Shown here piece after piece: positions 1 to 13,229 of a stretch of 64,000 nucleotides of DNA. Below the pieces are notes generated by a model. The model worked only from the letters and a program-made list of their open reading frames with translations, did no database searches and was not told where the DNA came from. The stretch comes from Camarhynchus parvulus. Lineage: Eukaryota; Chordata; Aves; Passeriformes; Thraupidae. The stretch covers positions 24,338,233 through 24,402,232 of the forward strand of contig NC_044574.1 in assembly GCF_901933205.1 (NCBI RefSeq). Reading direction: 5' to 3'. Each line of letters begins with the position of its first letter. Within the stretch, counting starts at the first letter, position 1. The translations under genes were made by a program, and so were the position numbers.

Positions 1-1530
1 AAAAAACCCCAATGTAGTAAAGGCATTAAAGGATGCATATCTAATATTTTAATATGCATGATTTCATATAAACAGGATACTTGGCATAATATAGAGAGAG
101 CAATATTTAAGAAACCAATGCTGTCAATGTAGTATATTCTAATACACCTTTCCTACACAGTGCAGCTAAATCTTCCCAAAAGAAATATTACTGTTTTTCA
201 CAAGACTTCTGAAAACCTCAATCAAATGAACTTAAATTCTGTAAAATACATGCTTGGACCTTAACTCCAATTTCCGCCAGTAGTTTTATAAATCCCCTGG
301 GTCAGGCAGAGCAGAAACAGATGGTGCTCTGAAGAACTTTACAGCGCATTGTCTACAGTACAACCATAAATTAAAAAGTTCTGTGGATACTCAACTTTTG
401 CTTTAGTATCCATATCATACTTCTTATTCAAGTAAAGTATTATTATTCTAAGCTATCTTATTAATCATATAGGTGTAAAAAAAAGAGGCCTAACAATTCA
501 GAGCACAAAACAGTAACAAGGAGCATTACAGATTGATTTGTTTTTCACCCCACCTCAATTACAGGTTTGAAACTCAGACCATAACTAGATTTTTTCAAGA
601 AAGAGATGATCATATTAGTTTAGAAAAGTATCTATTTTTATAATTTAAAAAATTAGTCTGCTTTTTTTAAGAGGACTTAAAGGAAAAGTAGACCTATTAA
701 CTGGAAGCACTAACGGAAGGTTCTTGCAGCTTTACAGCCTACTGACACATGAATGGAGGCTGCTCTTATTAGATGATGTAAGTTACAGAAATGTCATTAG
801 TTAAAGCAATTATTGCAAAAGGACTACACAGATATAAAAACATAGAAAAATCTAATCACAGCTTCATTTATTTCTGCAGTCATTATATAGATATGACAAA
901 ACATGGACAACAGGAAACTTCTGGCAATTCCCTGAAGATTAAAAATCCATTTGGTTCAGTATCACAGAACAGTCTTCTGTGTACTGAAGAGTTTAAAAGA
1001 AAAAAGAAAATACACCTGCAAAGCATTTATCAAGTATGAACAGACTTGGCATTTACTTTAAAAAACTTATGCAAACTTCATTTGGCCTAAACAGAAAATA
1101 CCATAAGTTGTTTAAAATATTTTGAAAATGTATTTAAATTATCTATTTGTTAATATTATCTATAGAAGTATCAACCTAATTAATATCAATGTAGTAGAAA
1201 GACAGACCCAGGCAGCTGATTTTTTTCAAGTCCACAATAAAAATTTTCTTCTATTCTGAAGTGACATCTTTCTTTTGAAATTAAATGCAACTTTTTTAAT
1301 GCAAGGGGTCAAAATATACAGTATTAAATCTAGCCAAAAAATGCCTAAAAAGAATTTTATGTTGTTTTTCCCCCTTTCTTTCCTGTGCATCTGTATTTAA
1401 GAGCACAGTCTTTACTAGTAAAATATTAAGAAAATAACCCACAAAGTTCCTTGTTCACATGCTTCCATACTAGACAGTACTGACAGAAAGTAAATGCATG
1501 AATAAACATTCCTGCAAATGTAATGCAAAT

Positions 1531-1611
1531 TTTAATATAATAAAATATCCTCTGTATGCTATTATAATATTTTAATATAATAAAAAATATCCTCTGTATG
1601 CTACAGAGGAT
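1531..1611. repeat. Tandem duplication with terminal 10-bp hairpin
   Basis: A unit of about 40 bp containing ttttaatataataaaa and tatcctctgtatgcta occurs twice in tandem. The second copy runs into an inverted repeat, atcctctgta / tacagaggat (1589-1598 and 1602-1611, 3-nt loop). Confidence 0.85.
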
Positions 1612-2880
1612 GCAAAGTTGTTATAAAATCAATGAAAGCTTTTGAAATGTTTTCAGTATTTCTCTCTCAATAAGCTGTGCATCCCCATTTTTTCCCACAG
1701 AAATAGTGTTTTGCTACTACTACCAAAATTCTCCTTGCAGAAAAGGTATTTTAATATTTTGTTATAAGTAGATAGAGGCTAAATTCCCAGTTTTTTTAGG
1801 ATCTGTGTCTAAGACTAGAAGAATATAGTCTCAGAATAAACTCAAGGAAAGTAATTTTTAAATCAAGCAAAATAATATGAAAGTAAACAGTAAGTTCCAC
1901 TTAATTAATGATAAAATATTTATGTCTTGTTTCTACTAAGAGACTCATGATGTTGATTTGCTACAGTTACACATACTATACTACATAATTAATTACTTAA
2001 GTTATCACTCCTTTTTATCATATATCCTTCTTCAGTTTTATGGCCTATTTTTCCATTTTCTTCAGCTTCATAAAACCCATTGCTTCTCTCATAGTTTGCA
2101 TCCATTTTTCCTTCTAGCCTGTGTCTGCCAAAAGACAATAGTGAACTGACAGTTTTCATCTGAACATCATCAATCAGGGAAAATGAATTAAGTTTTCTTC
2201 ACTTGGAACTTTATTTCTTTAAGAAAAAACCCCACAACTGGAATAGAAACTGTTTTAAGGTTGGCAAGATGTAACTGGTTTCAGAATATGGAAAGCTACT
2301 ATAACCTAGACACCTACTATCAATCTCTAACAGATAATCAGCTACAGAACTACCAGTTATATCAAGAGAACACCTGTGACAGGATATCTTATTTATGTGA
2401 GTCAAAAGTCAAATTGCAACTCTTCTGGTGCACTACCTGTTTGACAACAAGTTATCACTACTTACAAGACTTAGGACTACTACACCATGGACAGCCATGT
2501 AGTTCCCACACTGTGAGAAATAGTACTCTATAGGTGGATGAGTTGGCCTAGTATAGATAAACCAGTCTTGAAAAAACGGAAAACAATGGTCTTTATGCCA
2601 GAATTGTCTCAGCATGCTAGATGAACTGGACATTTTGGATCAAGGGGGGCCCTGTGTGTTTTTGTTCTGGGAAAACTCAGAGCAGAAGAGAGAGACAGAA
2701 AAATACACTTGAATATACTATTAGGAACACGTCAAAGAAAGGGGTCTAGTGGCCTAGACAACAGAGAAAAAATGCTGTAACTTTCCTAATTTTTCATTTT
2801 ACTGTATTTTTTTTTAGAGCACAGCATTCTGCAATCTTTCCTTCTGTGATACCAACATACAGCAACCTATATGTAAAAGC

Positions 2881-2962
2881 CAACTTTAATTATCTTCTGT
2901 ATAATTGGAACAATACAGTAAACACCAACTTTAATTATCTTCTGTATAATTGGAAAAATACA
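2881..2962. repeat. 45-bp tandem duplication
   Basis: The 37-nt word beginning caactttaattatcttctgt at 2881 recurs at 2926 with one mismatch. This gives a two-copy tandem repeat of period 45. Confidence 0.9.
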
Positions 2963-5306
2963 CAAAATGATGGAAACAATTAGCGTAAAAAGTCAGAAAA
3001 ACTTGCAAAAATATATGATATATTTGTTTCTTTCTTCAGTAAGTGACTGGATGATGCTTGGATAGTAAAAGATGAACAGAAACCAACAACTCTTATGCTT
3101 TAACTTTGGACCACTAGCTTTAGTGCTCAAATGTAAGAGTATTAGGAGCATGAACTGACTTTTCTTCTGTTACAACTCAATTTTTTCTCAAGTCATTACC
3201 TTGCATTGTTCTCCACTGAAATACATTTATCAGAGTTGAATATTTTATAGGAATGGATACAAAAAATAAGTTTTGAAATATTTAGATTAAAACCTTCCTC
3301 TGCATCCAATTAATGAATTTTCCATCACCTCCATATGCTTTTTCTCTTCCCCTCAAGAGCACTAGAATTTTATTTTCTTGGAACAGAACCAGAAATAAGC
3401 AGGAAGAACCTTACTATTTTCATGACATTAATATGAAGAAGAACTGAATCCTTACCAGAATGTTTTGTTAAGTGCCTTTCTATCTCAAAGAAGACATGGA
3501 AAATCTATTTGCAGAAGACTCTATCTAGCTGGAACTTAATTGTTGGACCAATATTATGTCAAGAATACAGACTGGAAAGACTATAAACCTACTAAGACAG
3601 AATTGTTACCAGCTCTAAGAAGAATAAAGAGATTACCTTTAAACTTTCTAAGGAATATAGTTATGTAACCTGCAACTATATGTCCTTATAAATCTTAAGT
3701 TTATTAAAAAGGGGGAATTTTTAATGAACACATTTGATTAAAAAAATGCATGAAAGTCCCCTTCAGCATAATTTCTCAGATCATACCAGCTAAAATGGAC
3801 AAAAAGCTAAGAAGCAGACGTCAGCTTTTGACATCCTCTAACTTTTGCCAAGTATAGTTGATGAATTTTTCAAGTCTGACTCACACATTTGAAGAAATCA
3901 GGCAAGCAGTATTTGCACATGCAAGTAGAATTGCTTATATGGATTTGTTTCTGTCACATCACATTTTTTTTGCACAGATAAATCCATGACTCTTTTAGTT
4001 TCAATACTTTTGGAAAGCCTGATTTGCTACAGAGAAACTCAGTGAAATCTGCCCTGCCAGAGACTACTCAGTCAGTAGTGGGGCTTCCAGGAAAGCTTAC
4101 GGAAATCCTGCTTCCAGTCTGAGCTGCAGAATGCATCAACAGCACTTTTAGCCACACAGAGTGCAGCACAAAAAGCTAGACCAGAGTTTTAAACATAAGC
4201 TTTAACAGCCTATGATACTTTCAAAAGACTTTATTCTGACATCACAGACATTGAAATATATTCCTAGAAAGAAAACAAAACCAACCTTCATCAACAACAC
4301 CCCCCTTCGAACAACTTCATGCACATACACACATCAAAACTACTATATACACACACATGCATAAGCAAACACACTAACAAATTAAGACTACCCATTTCAA
4401 GTACAGATAAAGTTTTATCACAACAAATAAATGACTTTAGGTTCATAAATCAGACTATTTTGGCACAATTTTGAATTCAAAGCCTATGAGCATTATTTTT
4501 GTTGACAGATCTCTTTATTGAAGAACTGTTTCTAGAAGATCACAGGAACTATACTCCCTCGAAACCAGGTGTTTTCACCGTAACTCCAGGGTCTGAAAAT
4601 GTACTAACTATAACACTGTTATTTCAATAGTGAAGTATCCACCCTTATGTCATACCAGGTATAACACACCATTTTGTTTCCACTGTGCTTATCACCATGA
4701 AAGTTCTGCTGTCTTAAAAGCTATAAAGGTTTTACAAAATCTCTAAAACCACCAAATTCCAAAAACATTGTTTCTTCTATAAAATATAGTATATATGAAG
4801 AAAAATGCAGAAGTATCATAGATTTGATTACTTTAATTTAAAATAATATACAGAATTAGTTTTGAGTAGTGGAGGCAATGTGGTAACATACAAAATCTAC
4901 CTATATACATACGTTAGACACTATCATACAGAGGAAAACCAGACAGAAATTGTGTAATTTCAAATTCTTTTCCTTAGGAGTCCAAGTATTTAAGGTAACA
5001 CCTTGTGCTTGCCTTTAAAATGCAGTAGTTACAGAAATGCCTATGAACAATTTTTTCCTCTAACTATTTAAATAGGAGGTTGGATTTATGAGTCTTAATT
5101 ACTTTAAAGAGAGGGAGAGATATGCACCAACATTTCCCACATCCTACATAAATTTTTAAATTGCTGAATTGTATCACAGTGGTGGTGGAGTTAAAGGGAC
5201 TCACTCTTTTACTGGTGTAAGGCTTGATGTAGTTTGTATGCTTTGAGAACCATTAGAAGAATATCTTCCTGATACAAGCAAGTATTCTTGTATCTTGTAT
5301 TCTTGT

Positions 5307-5371
5307 AAATTTGATGTGCATTCTCAGTGGGAATCAGTTTCTGATTCCCACTGAGAATGCACATCAAATTT
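5307..5371. repeat. Perfect 31-bp inverted repeat with 3-nt loop
   Basis: The arm 5307-5337 is exactly reverse-complementary to 5341-5371, separated by TTT. A second small hairpin (gatacaag / cttgtatc, 5271-5278 and 5287-5294) and a duplicated gtattcttgta word (5282 and 5297) sit immediately beside it. Confidence 0.95.
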
Positions 5372-6141
5372 CTCAGCTCAGGAGGTACTGGTCCTGCCCA
5401 GAAGCAGACATTAGTGTCTGGGAAATTAATTCTTTGGATGTTTCTGGAACTGAGTGGTATTGAGAATGTGGGACTGCAGTTCCAATTAAATCAGATAAGG
5501 TAGCAAATAAGGATCCTTTACAGATTCAATCCAATCTGGAATATTCAGATCAGGTTTACACAAATGCAATTAAAAATTAATGAGAAACCACTAATTACTG
5601 TCAAAAGGTTAAAGATACATTACAATAATGCATTCCAAGCAGCACATTAATCAAAAAGGAAGTGCTCATGACAAGCGGTTAATGCAATGTTATGGCACCT
5701 CAAATTTTTTTGAGGCATTTTACAGAAGTACTTGGAAAATCTGTAAAATTCAAGATTAAAAACAGCCTTAACCAGGCTACTATTGGTTACTTCATCATAA
5801 AAAAATGCTCCAGAAAAATAAGCGCTGTAATTCTGAGAACTGCATTTGGTAAGACTTTTCTTCAGAAAATTAAAGCTTACCTAAGAACTACAAAACAGCT
5901 TACCTGTCTATTCTTTCTCATTAGACCATATACTCACAGCCTGTTAGCTGAGCTCCATTTTCACAAGAGTAAAAATTTATTCTATTTTAAATAAACATGG
6001 TTGCCATATCGAAGGTATAAAAGACAGAATGACATATGCACCTCTAGTTAGCAGAAGGATCCAATAAAGATTAGGTCTGTACTACAGACTGAAACAATAT
6101 TTTTTTCACACATTTGGATGGTAGTTAAAATATATTTTTAC

Positions 6142-6249
6142 CTCTCCTGACATATCTGGTGCCATAGGAATGACCGGCCACAAAGAAGAGTAGATTCCAA
6201 AAAACACTACCCAAAGTGCAATGCTTCCCCAGATTGCTATATGGCTGAA
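6142..6249 (-). CDS. ATP8A1: ATP8A1 coding exon, residues about 1006-1041 (M9)
   Basis: This 108-nt exon is phase 0 at both ends (acceptor TTCAACAG, donor GTAAAA). It encodes [20 protein letters not shown] then [16 protein letters not shown]. WxxFFGIYSxxWP is the M9 signature of P4-ATPases. One change (Ala to Val) from remembered human. It is the last exon found; the next one, encoding M10, was searched for between 1 and 6141 and not seen. Confidence 0.96.
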
Positions 6250-6698
6250 CTGTTGAAACAAACCAAAAAAGAACAATTATCACAGATGCATTATAACATA
6301 AGATCTTTGCTACCTAGTATTTACAATGCTATTTTGATATATTGGGTTAAATTTCCCTGCCTTGTATTAATTTAACTCTACTACTTCAGTTAGCTATTTC
6401 TTAAAGGAAAATGATACTATCAGCAACAATATTACTGCATTTTAAGCCAATTTCAATTCAGTTACAGTAAGTCCAGAGTAATTTGATTTTTCTACTTTAA
6501 GTATTAAATCTGTCGTAATTTTCAATATTGAACATTATTTTTTGTATGTGGATATTCTGTCCTTCCACACAGTAACCACAGCTTGCTACTGACAAACTCT
6601 TAGAGGGTGCAATATAGCAGCTAAGAAGAAAACAATACAATTATTCATCCATCATATTTCACAAAACATTTGAGAATATGGTAAAGACATTTGCTTAC
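6250..6698 (-). other. ATP8A1: Intron between M8 and M9 exons
   Basis: 449 nt of AT-rich intron with GTAAGC donor and CAACAG acceptor. Nothing else recognised. Confidence 0.9.
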
Positions 6699-6755
6699 CA
6701 AAGTCCAATATGAGGTCTCTAATCCAGCCTTCAAACACACAGTCAGAACCACAAA
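6699..6755 (-). CDS. ATP8A1: ATP8A1 coding exon, residues about 987-1005 (M8)
   Basis: This 57-nt exon is phase 0 at both ends (acceptor TCTCCTGAAG, donor GTAAGC). It encodes FVVLTVCLKAGLETSYWTL, the second half of M8 and the start of the following cytosolic loop. The final codon is TTG (Leu), where remembered human has Trp; the two codons differ by one base and this position is variable in the family. LKAGLET is conserved. Confidence 0.94.
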
Positions 6756-9700
6756 CTTCAGGAGAGAAAGTCAAAGAGAGGATTCTTAATACGGGAATCT
6801 TAACACACAGAAATTATTAGTTTGGTTAAACTTCCAGGAGAAGACAAGAAAAAGTGAATTGCTACTAGAAGATTTTAGGACACAACCCAGTAATAATCTA
6901 ATAATAGAACATTAAGAATTACTAGACTCCATTAATAATGGCCACTCCCTTGATCTGGACAACTCTTCTTTTGCATTAGAAATCTTATCCTTGCTTCTTA
7001 GAACTCTAAGTCTGGCTCTTACAAAGGTGTTGGCATCTTTATTGACAGTATTTAGGTTACACAGAAAGGTTTGTGAAAAGGGTAGTAGTCTTCTTCAGTA
7101 GAGACTGAAGACCCTCTAGTTACAGACGATGACTGCAACTTTCTACACCAAGACAGATTTAGAAGACATATGCTGGACTGAAGAAAGCTTGCAATTGTTC
7201 AAGTTTACATTAATCTAAACTTAAAAAACAACCAAAAGTTTTGTTCACTTCATCAGTAAATGAGTCATCTGCACCAAACCCTGAAAAGCCCAAGAGTTAA
7301 ATGTTGGTAATATAAGACTTATGTTCTGCATACAAATAACATGTTGAGTAAGTTTGTTATGTCATTTTCATTATTCCCTCTGATCTTTACCCTTTTCTTA
7401 TCTTTATACTTTTTATACAGTAGTCTCTGAAAACATCACGTTTGTATGTTCCATTTTAGCTTACAGATGAGCAACAGGAGAAAGTTTAGAATCCCATAGC
7501 AAGGAGTAGTTGATCCAGAAAAATTGTTTATCTCCTTCCTTTGAAATTCACTCAAGCAAGTTTTCTGTTTACCACAAATATAGTTATGACATTCTGTAAC
7601 TCACTCGTGGATGTGTATCACAAGTTTTGCTTTACTTGTAATCTGAAGAGTATCAGGCTGATAAAAGAAGTCACAAAGACCAACCTCCAACTCTAACAGC
7701 GATACTTTAAATTCTAGCTTGTTGGCAGCACTGGTTGTCAGTGAGTCTGTTTATATCGAACTTCAAGCAGCCTCAGAAATTCAGAAGAAATGTACTTCAA
7801 TCAGAAGCTGAAGCAACTAGTTAAATATGTATGACAAATCTTTCACTCTGGTGCACAGAAGAATACAAACACTGCAAGAAAGCTTTCACCTATAAGCTTA
7901 TACTTTCAATTCTGAAATCCTGAAATCTCCTATTTCAACTGGGCTATTAAAGACCAAAAAAAAACCCACCAGAACCTCACACCACCACAATTTCATTATC
8001 TAAAACATGTATGAAATCTAATTAGAAGAAAATTGAAGATTATTATGAGTATTATAATTTGCTTGGTCTATCCAGTTTGGGTTCTGTATTTGAATGCATG
8101 AAAAAAAGTTATGGAAAAATAACCCAAACAAACTCCTTTGGTACACTTGTTTGCTTCTCAGTTGTAAGAGAAGTAAACATCCTTCAGGATAAGATCAAAC
8201 ATTGCTGCTGCATAGACAAAATGTATTCACAAAACAAACACTGCAGATCTCTATAAAAGGAGTGAGTATAGAGCCTTTACTGACCTGTGATGGGATCAGA
8301 TCTGATACCCCTAACAAAATCACCAACTACACACAGCCACTCCCTCAAGAATATGGGGTTTACTGCTCCCTCCTCTGCTTCAATAGTGCACTAAATCCTA
8401 CTCAGGGACCAAGAACTCAAACTGGTATTCTGTGTGAAGACTGAGCTTTTTTTTACAAAAAGACTCTTAAAATGGTCAAACAGATATTTTCACAGCACTC
8501 TATTCCTACTTGGAATTTATGTTTAAAGAAATAATTCCAGGACATACAATGAATCATTGCATATTTCTGAATTTTACTTTTGGATCCAAAGAAACTAAAC
8601 TATATCAACTTCTGAATTCCTTTCTTATTGACTTTCGAAGAACTGATGACTACAGACGTCTGAAAACCACATTGTAAACAGTATGAGGAATGAGAATTAC
8701 CTTAGCCTCAGAATTTTGATATGACTGACAACTGTTACTACTCATACACTTCACATGAACAGATTAAAAAAAACGCAAAAAAACTCTCCACCCTCATTTT
8801 GAAAATCTCTCCAAAAATCACGTATGTACCAAATTTCCTTGAATTCCCGTGCAAGAGCAGGAAAACATCAATTGCAACTTCTATATTTCCCCAGACTTTT
8901 AACCTGAAGTGCAGGAAATTAGTTTTTTTGGGAAATTCTTGACCACTCTGCAGGTTAGTAGCAAGAAATTAACCTCTCAAGATGGTCAAGTTTCAGCTGT
9001 GCTAGTTGAGAAGCAGTTTCAGAATGTGACATATGAGCAGCATTGTGACCTCTGTTTTACCATGTGTCTAGAACAGTTTCCTTCTATTTCAGTTGTGGTG
9101 TTTCCTTATTCCCCAAAGAAGTGATTTTGATGTGAATTCATATTACAGTCCCCTTACTTTATTGGAAGAAGTAACTTCTTTTTCGTACCTACCAACAATG
9201 AGGAACTTGAAAAATTAAACTTTTAAAATTGAAGAACAGAGGACAGTAAGCATAAATCTAATTTTACTTCTAAGAGAGACCTAGGAAAACCTGCTACTGC
9301 ATAACATTCACATCTAGTAAGTGAAAAGCACATATTTAGCTTCACTAATTTATTCTAGGAGATAAAAGATTAAAAGGAAAAAAACAATTATGACTACTAT
9401 CTATGAGGGCAACAGAAGTTTACTGTTAGGTATAGATCAGGTGTATTTCTGGTGGTTTGATTGCCTTTGAAAAGGCATCCCACAACGTTTATTCAATATG
9501 GCTCAATGCCTCTTTTAAGGCCTCATAATAAATTAAGAGAGAGAGAAGAGGATTGTATCATCAGAAGTCCACAAACCACTTCTATAATCAACAACCTGAG
9601 ACTTCTCCAATGCAAATGCTTAAACTAAATTAATAAGCATGCTAATTAGGGAATTAGAATTCCCATTATTTAAAAAAAACAGACAGTTAAGAGTAAAGAA

Positions 9701-9912
9701 CAAATGTATCTTCTGCATCTTTATTAAACTGCTTTGTTTTAAAAACTGGAATTAGAACACAAAGTGCACTCCAAATCTTCTCAAAGAGTCATTCAAGAGC
9801 CATTTCTTAAGGCACTTCTTAAGGCACTGCACTAATAAAGTCTTCCAGGAATAGAATTAATAGTAATAGTAGCAGGATATCTTTAAAATAGTTAGAGCCA
9901 ATGTAGACTTAC
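6756..9912 (-). other. ATP8A1: Intron between the exons at 9913-9974 and 6699-6755
   Basis: 3,157 nt, AT-rich. A 12-bp unit ttcttaaggcac is duplicated in tandem at 9804-9827. Short plus-strand frames at 8059-8444 and 8721-9124 show no family resemblance and are not annotated. Confidence 0.85.
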
Positions 9913-9974
9913 AGTGTATACAGTGTTACCCAGGAGCAGGTAATCAGAAGTTTTGCCATTGCCGAATACAGTAC
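9913..9974 (-). CDS. ATP8A1: ATP8A1 coding exon, residues about 966-986 (M7-M8 loop, start of M8)
   Basis: This 62-nt exon has two bases completing Gly966 and then 20 codons ending ACT before GTAAGT. It encodes TVFGNGKTSDYLLLGNTVYT. The first part is the exoplasmic M7-M8 loop that faces the CDC50 subunit; the second begins M8. Two changes from remembered human (Ala to Val, Phe to Thr). The exon continues directly into FVVLTVC. Confidence 0.94.
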
Positions 9975-12900
9975 CTGGAAAAGGAAACAGGGATAAAAAT
10001 AAAAACATTTAAACATCCACAACAGGACTATATATGATCTTAATTTTGATACAAAAGGGATGGCAGCATTTTATACAGGGTACTAAGAGATTTCACCTTG
10101 AACTGCATTGAACACTAGAAAACTGTGACTTGTATCATGTTTAGTGCTCTAAAACTTTCAGTGACTTCAGGGATTATGCAGGAAACAGGAACATTTTGTG
10201 ACACCATATACCAATAAAATCAACTTCGTACTCAGTAACAGTGCAATTATAGTTTCTTTTAATATCAGAGATATAAAATCTTATCTTCAGAAAGATGTGA
10301 AATATAATGGTTATAGTATATATTGATTGTAACATGTAAGTAAGCAGAAGGCTTAGAGTCAGACTTTCATAAATTCATAAATTGTTATTTTTGGTAGGGA
10401 AACTTATCTTTGCCCTTATGCATATTTCTGAATTCAACTTCAGTAAAAATACAAAATATACTCAGTTTAAATTCTTGAGATGCTTGTCATTCATAAAAGT
10501 TTCAAAATTTACCCAACTCAAATATGTGGATTCATATAAGTACATATCCATTTGGCACATATGGAAACACACCCACACATCACTTATGCAGAGTCAGAGC
10601 TCTCAAGAGACGCATTTTCATAAAAAATCGTATTTCCATAAAAACCACGTTTCCTAAGCTTAAGATTCTAAAGCAGTGAATTTTCCATAATTTATCAGAA
10701 GTTCATGAGTATTTTTACAGCATAGGCTTTTCTGATCCCAGTTCTGTCAAATTTATTTTTAGACATGGGATGATCAACAACTGAAATATTATGAGGAAAT
10801 TCCTCATTCTCAATTAAAAGTGATGAGGTGGCTGCATTTTCCCATGTTTAGCTTTGAAATGCTTCTAGCATTCAGGGCTGTTCATATACAGCAACTAAAA
10901 CAATAAAATTATAACACTGCTGTAGAGGTTCTAACCACTGGGATATTGCTTTTTACTGTGTTATTCTGAGTAATCAAAATGTTGTGTATGTAGTAAGGAT
11001 AGAAGTAAAAGACAATAAAAAAAAAAGAATAATAATGAAGTATTTTTTAAAAAAGTTGTATTGGGGGAAAGAGAAGAATATAGGCATTTCTCTGTGGGGG
11101 GAATGAAGGGATGGATTTTTAACTCCTCTGACTAGGCTGGACAGAGGAAGGTGACAAAAATGGTGATAAATGCTGATAAAAACAGGCTGTAGTTGGAAAC
11201 ACTTATTTTCCGTTATCTCAGCTGGCACATGGTATATTAAACACTGCTAATTAAGTATGTTTTCATATTTGTGTTGATTGTTTTTCCAGCCTTCATATCA
11301 TCTTTATATATCCTTGAAATGAAATCCATTTTGGTTGTGATGAAGAATGCTCCTCTCTAAAAGCTTTTCAGGACTTGTGAAGATAGTTTAACAAAGAAAA
11401 AAAAATTATGTATTTACTGATATTCTGGAAGAGACAGCAGGGGACAACTTCATACAAAAATACTAGGATAGAAATCCTCCATAACCTAGCTGTCTCCCAT
11501 TCCATGATGAGGAGCTCACAATGGCTGCATCCTTAGCTCTAGTGATACTGGCTGCATTTCTGACACTTCCCCTATTTAACTTTCTCCCTGGACAGACTAG
11601 CACACCAAGAAGGACTACAGGAGCTGAAGCCTGAAAAAAAAAGCCGAGACTATAACTTATTTTAACGATTATACAAAAGAGGGAGCACCTGTGAATTTAC
11701 TAGTACATGCAAGTTTGGCTTCTCCCATTTATGTTGACAAAGTTGCATCTGAAGAAGCTTCTGTGAAAATTTATGGGTCCCTTTTTGTATCCACATGACA
11801 GTACATAGAGTGTAAATTTTTTGTACTGTACAATGGTAAAGTCCCATGGAGCTAATTCTGACAAACAATTCTTACAAATCCATACTTATTCTCTGATCAC
11901 GTATTTCTTGATAGACTCTACTATGACATGCAGTTTGAAATTTTCTACTTACAGATAAGAAATAGGTGGACAAGCAAGACTATGACTAAACAGTAGAATT
12001 TGACCAAGAGAAGGGCGACAAGAGATTTTAATAATCTTCAAGATTTGGTTTTCAACATTCTAATAAATACCTGCTAATATAGCAGTGCACTGCTTTGCAA
12101 TATATTCCTAGCAGTAAAGAGCAAAGTGAGAATAAGGCAGAGGAATAGGCAGGCAGCTAAGCCTATTTCCACCACTCAGAGTGCTGGGACTCAGCACTCT
12201 AATGCACAAAGCTAAGCTATAACTTTCATATTTCAGGATCTATCTGCACCTCTTCTTTGTTAAGAGAAGGTGGAAGCAGGGACTTGTTCTCAGAAGTATC
12301 CCTTAAGTTTTTAGGGGATAAGCAGCTGTTACTCAGCTGACCTGAGCTGCTAGTCTAAGCACTTTCAGAAGTCCATGAGAACATTTCTGTACCCTATGCC
12401 AGGGCAGACTGCTTGGCTACATCACCAAAACTGAAACGGGACTAATTTTCAGAAAAGCTGCAAGGTACGCACTTGTTTTTTTCCTCCCCACAAATTTGAA
12501 ACAAAACAAAACCCCACCTTTATGAGAGCTCACACAGCCCCAAACATTCCCACAAAATGGAAGTAGTGCTTTCAAGTTTCCTTTAATTAGCACCACTTTC
12601 CTCTCAACCACCCCACCTCCTTCTGCAGCTCAAGCATATACAACAGTTGAACTAGAAGATGGACAGGACTGAGCCATCCAAGACGTCACTGTTCCTCTGC
12701 CACAATCCCACTGTTAGAAATATAAACTAGCAGATTAGTATGGCCTTGAACTAACAGGACAGAATGTACACACAGTAAAACTAAATGTTGACAAAATGTA
12801 AGAGGCAATACAAGGGATCATAGCATTTTAGAATTGTGTAGGTATTTACCGTGGTGGTGTATTTCATAAAAATTAGCATGATTAAATAGCTATGTCTTTT

Positions 12901-13150
12901 TCTCCATCTTGTTTGCATTTACATCCACACTACTGAAATAGCTAAATGTACATATTATTATTCCTGCTTTTACACAGATCTTAAATAAAACATCTTATGT
13001 ATATGGCATCTGGTTTAGTTCTAGAAATGGTATCTTGAAATTTAATCACACTGAACTATTATTATTTATAAAGCTTCTCTTAGAAATAAGATAATATTTA
13101 GAAATTTTGTACTTTTCAACATTTATATTTTTATTTTTCATAATACTTAC
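9975..13150 (-). other. ATP8A1: Intron between the exons at 13151-13229 and 9913-9974
   Basis: 3,176 nt. It contains a small hairpin at 12178-12200 (agagtgctg, 5-nt loop, cagcactct). No coding sequence or recognisable transposon. Confidence 0.85.
12178..12200. repeat. Small inverted repeat (9-bp arms)
   Basis: agagtgctg and cagcactct are perfect reverse complements separated by ggact. Too short for a claim of function. Confidence 0.7.
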
Positions 13151-13229
13151 CATGCTGGAGGGCTTTTAGTGGAAACCAAAACAGAATGAATGAGTGGAAG
13201 AGGCCATTTAAACAATGAACCCAGAAAAC
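13151..13229 (-). CDS. ATP8A1: ATP8A1 coding exon, residues about 940-966 (M7)
   Basis: This 79-nt exon starts GTTTTCTGG after TTTCTTAG and ends with one base of Gly966 before GTAAGT. It encodes [20 protein letters not shown] and LKALQH. This is transmembrane helix M7, hydrophobic and aromatic-rich. Two changes from remembered human (Val to Phe, Tyr to His). Confidence 0.95.

Larger units (their letters stand above)
1..6141 (-). other. ATP8A1: Intron, 3' end outside window
   Basis: AT-rich intron following the M9 exon (donor at 6140-6141 on the minus strand). No coding signal continues the frame after MSGE. It contains two short tandem duplications (1531-1604, 2881-2962) and a perfect inverted repeat (5307-5371), listed separately. 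Otherwise nothing recognised. Confidence 0.85.

Noticed and set aside
1..6141. Exon encoding M10 expected next in the gene
   Set aside because: I looked for the minus-strand sequence of the segment after MSGE and found no match with splice sites, so it is presumed to lie below position 1.
12800..12860. Possible CR1 LINE tail (atcatagcattttagaat)
   Set aside because: The resemblance to the CR1 3' region is limited to a few short words and lacks the usual 8-bp terminal repeats.
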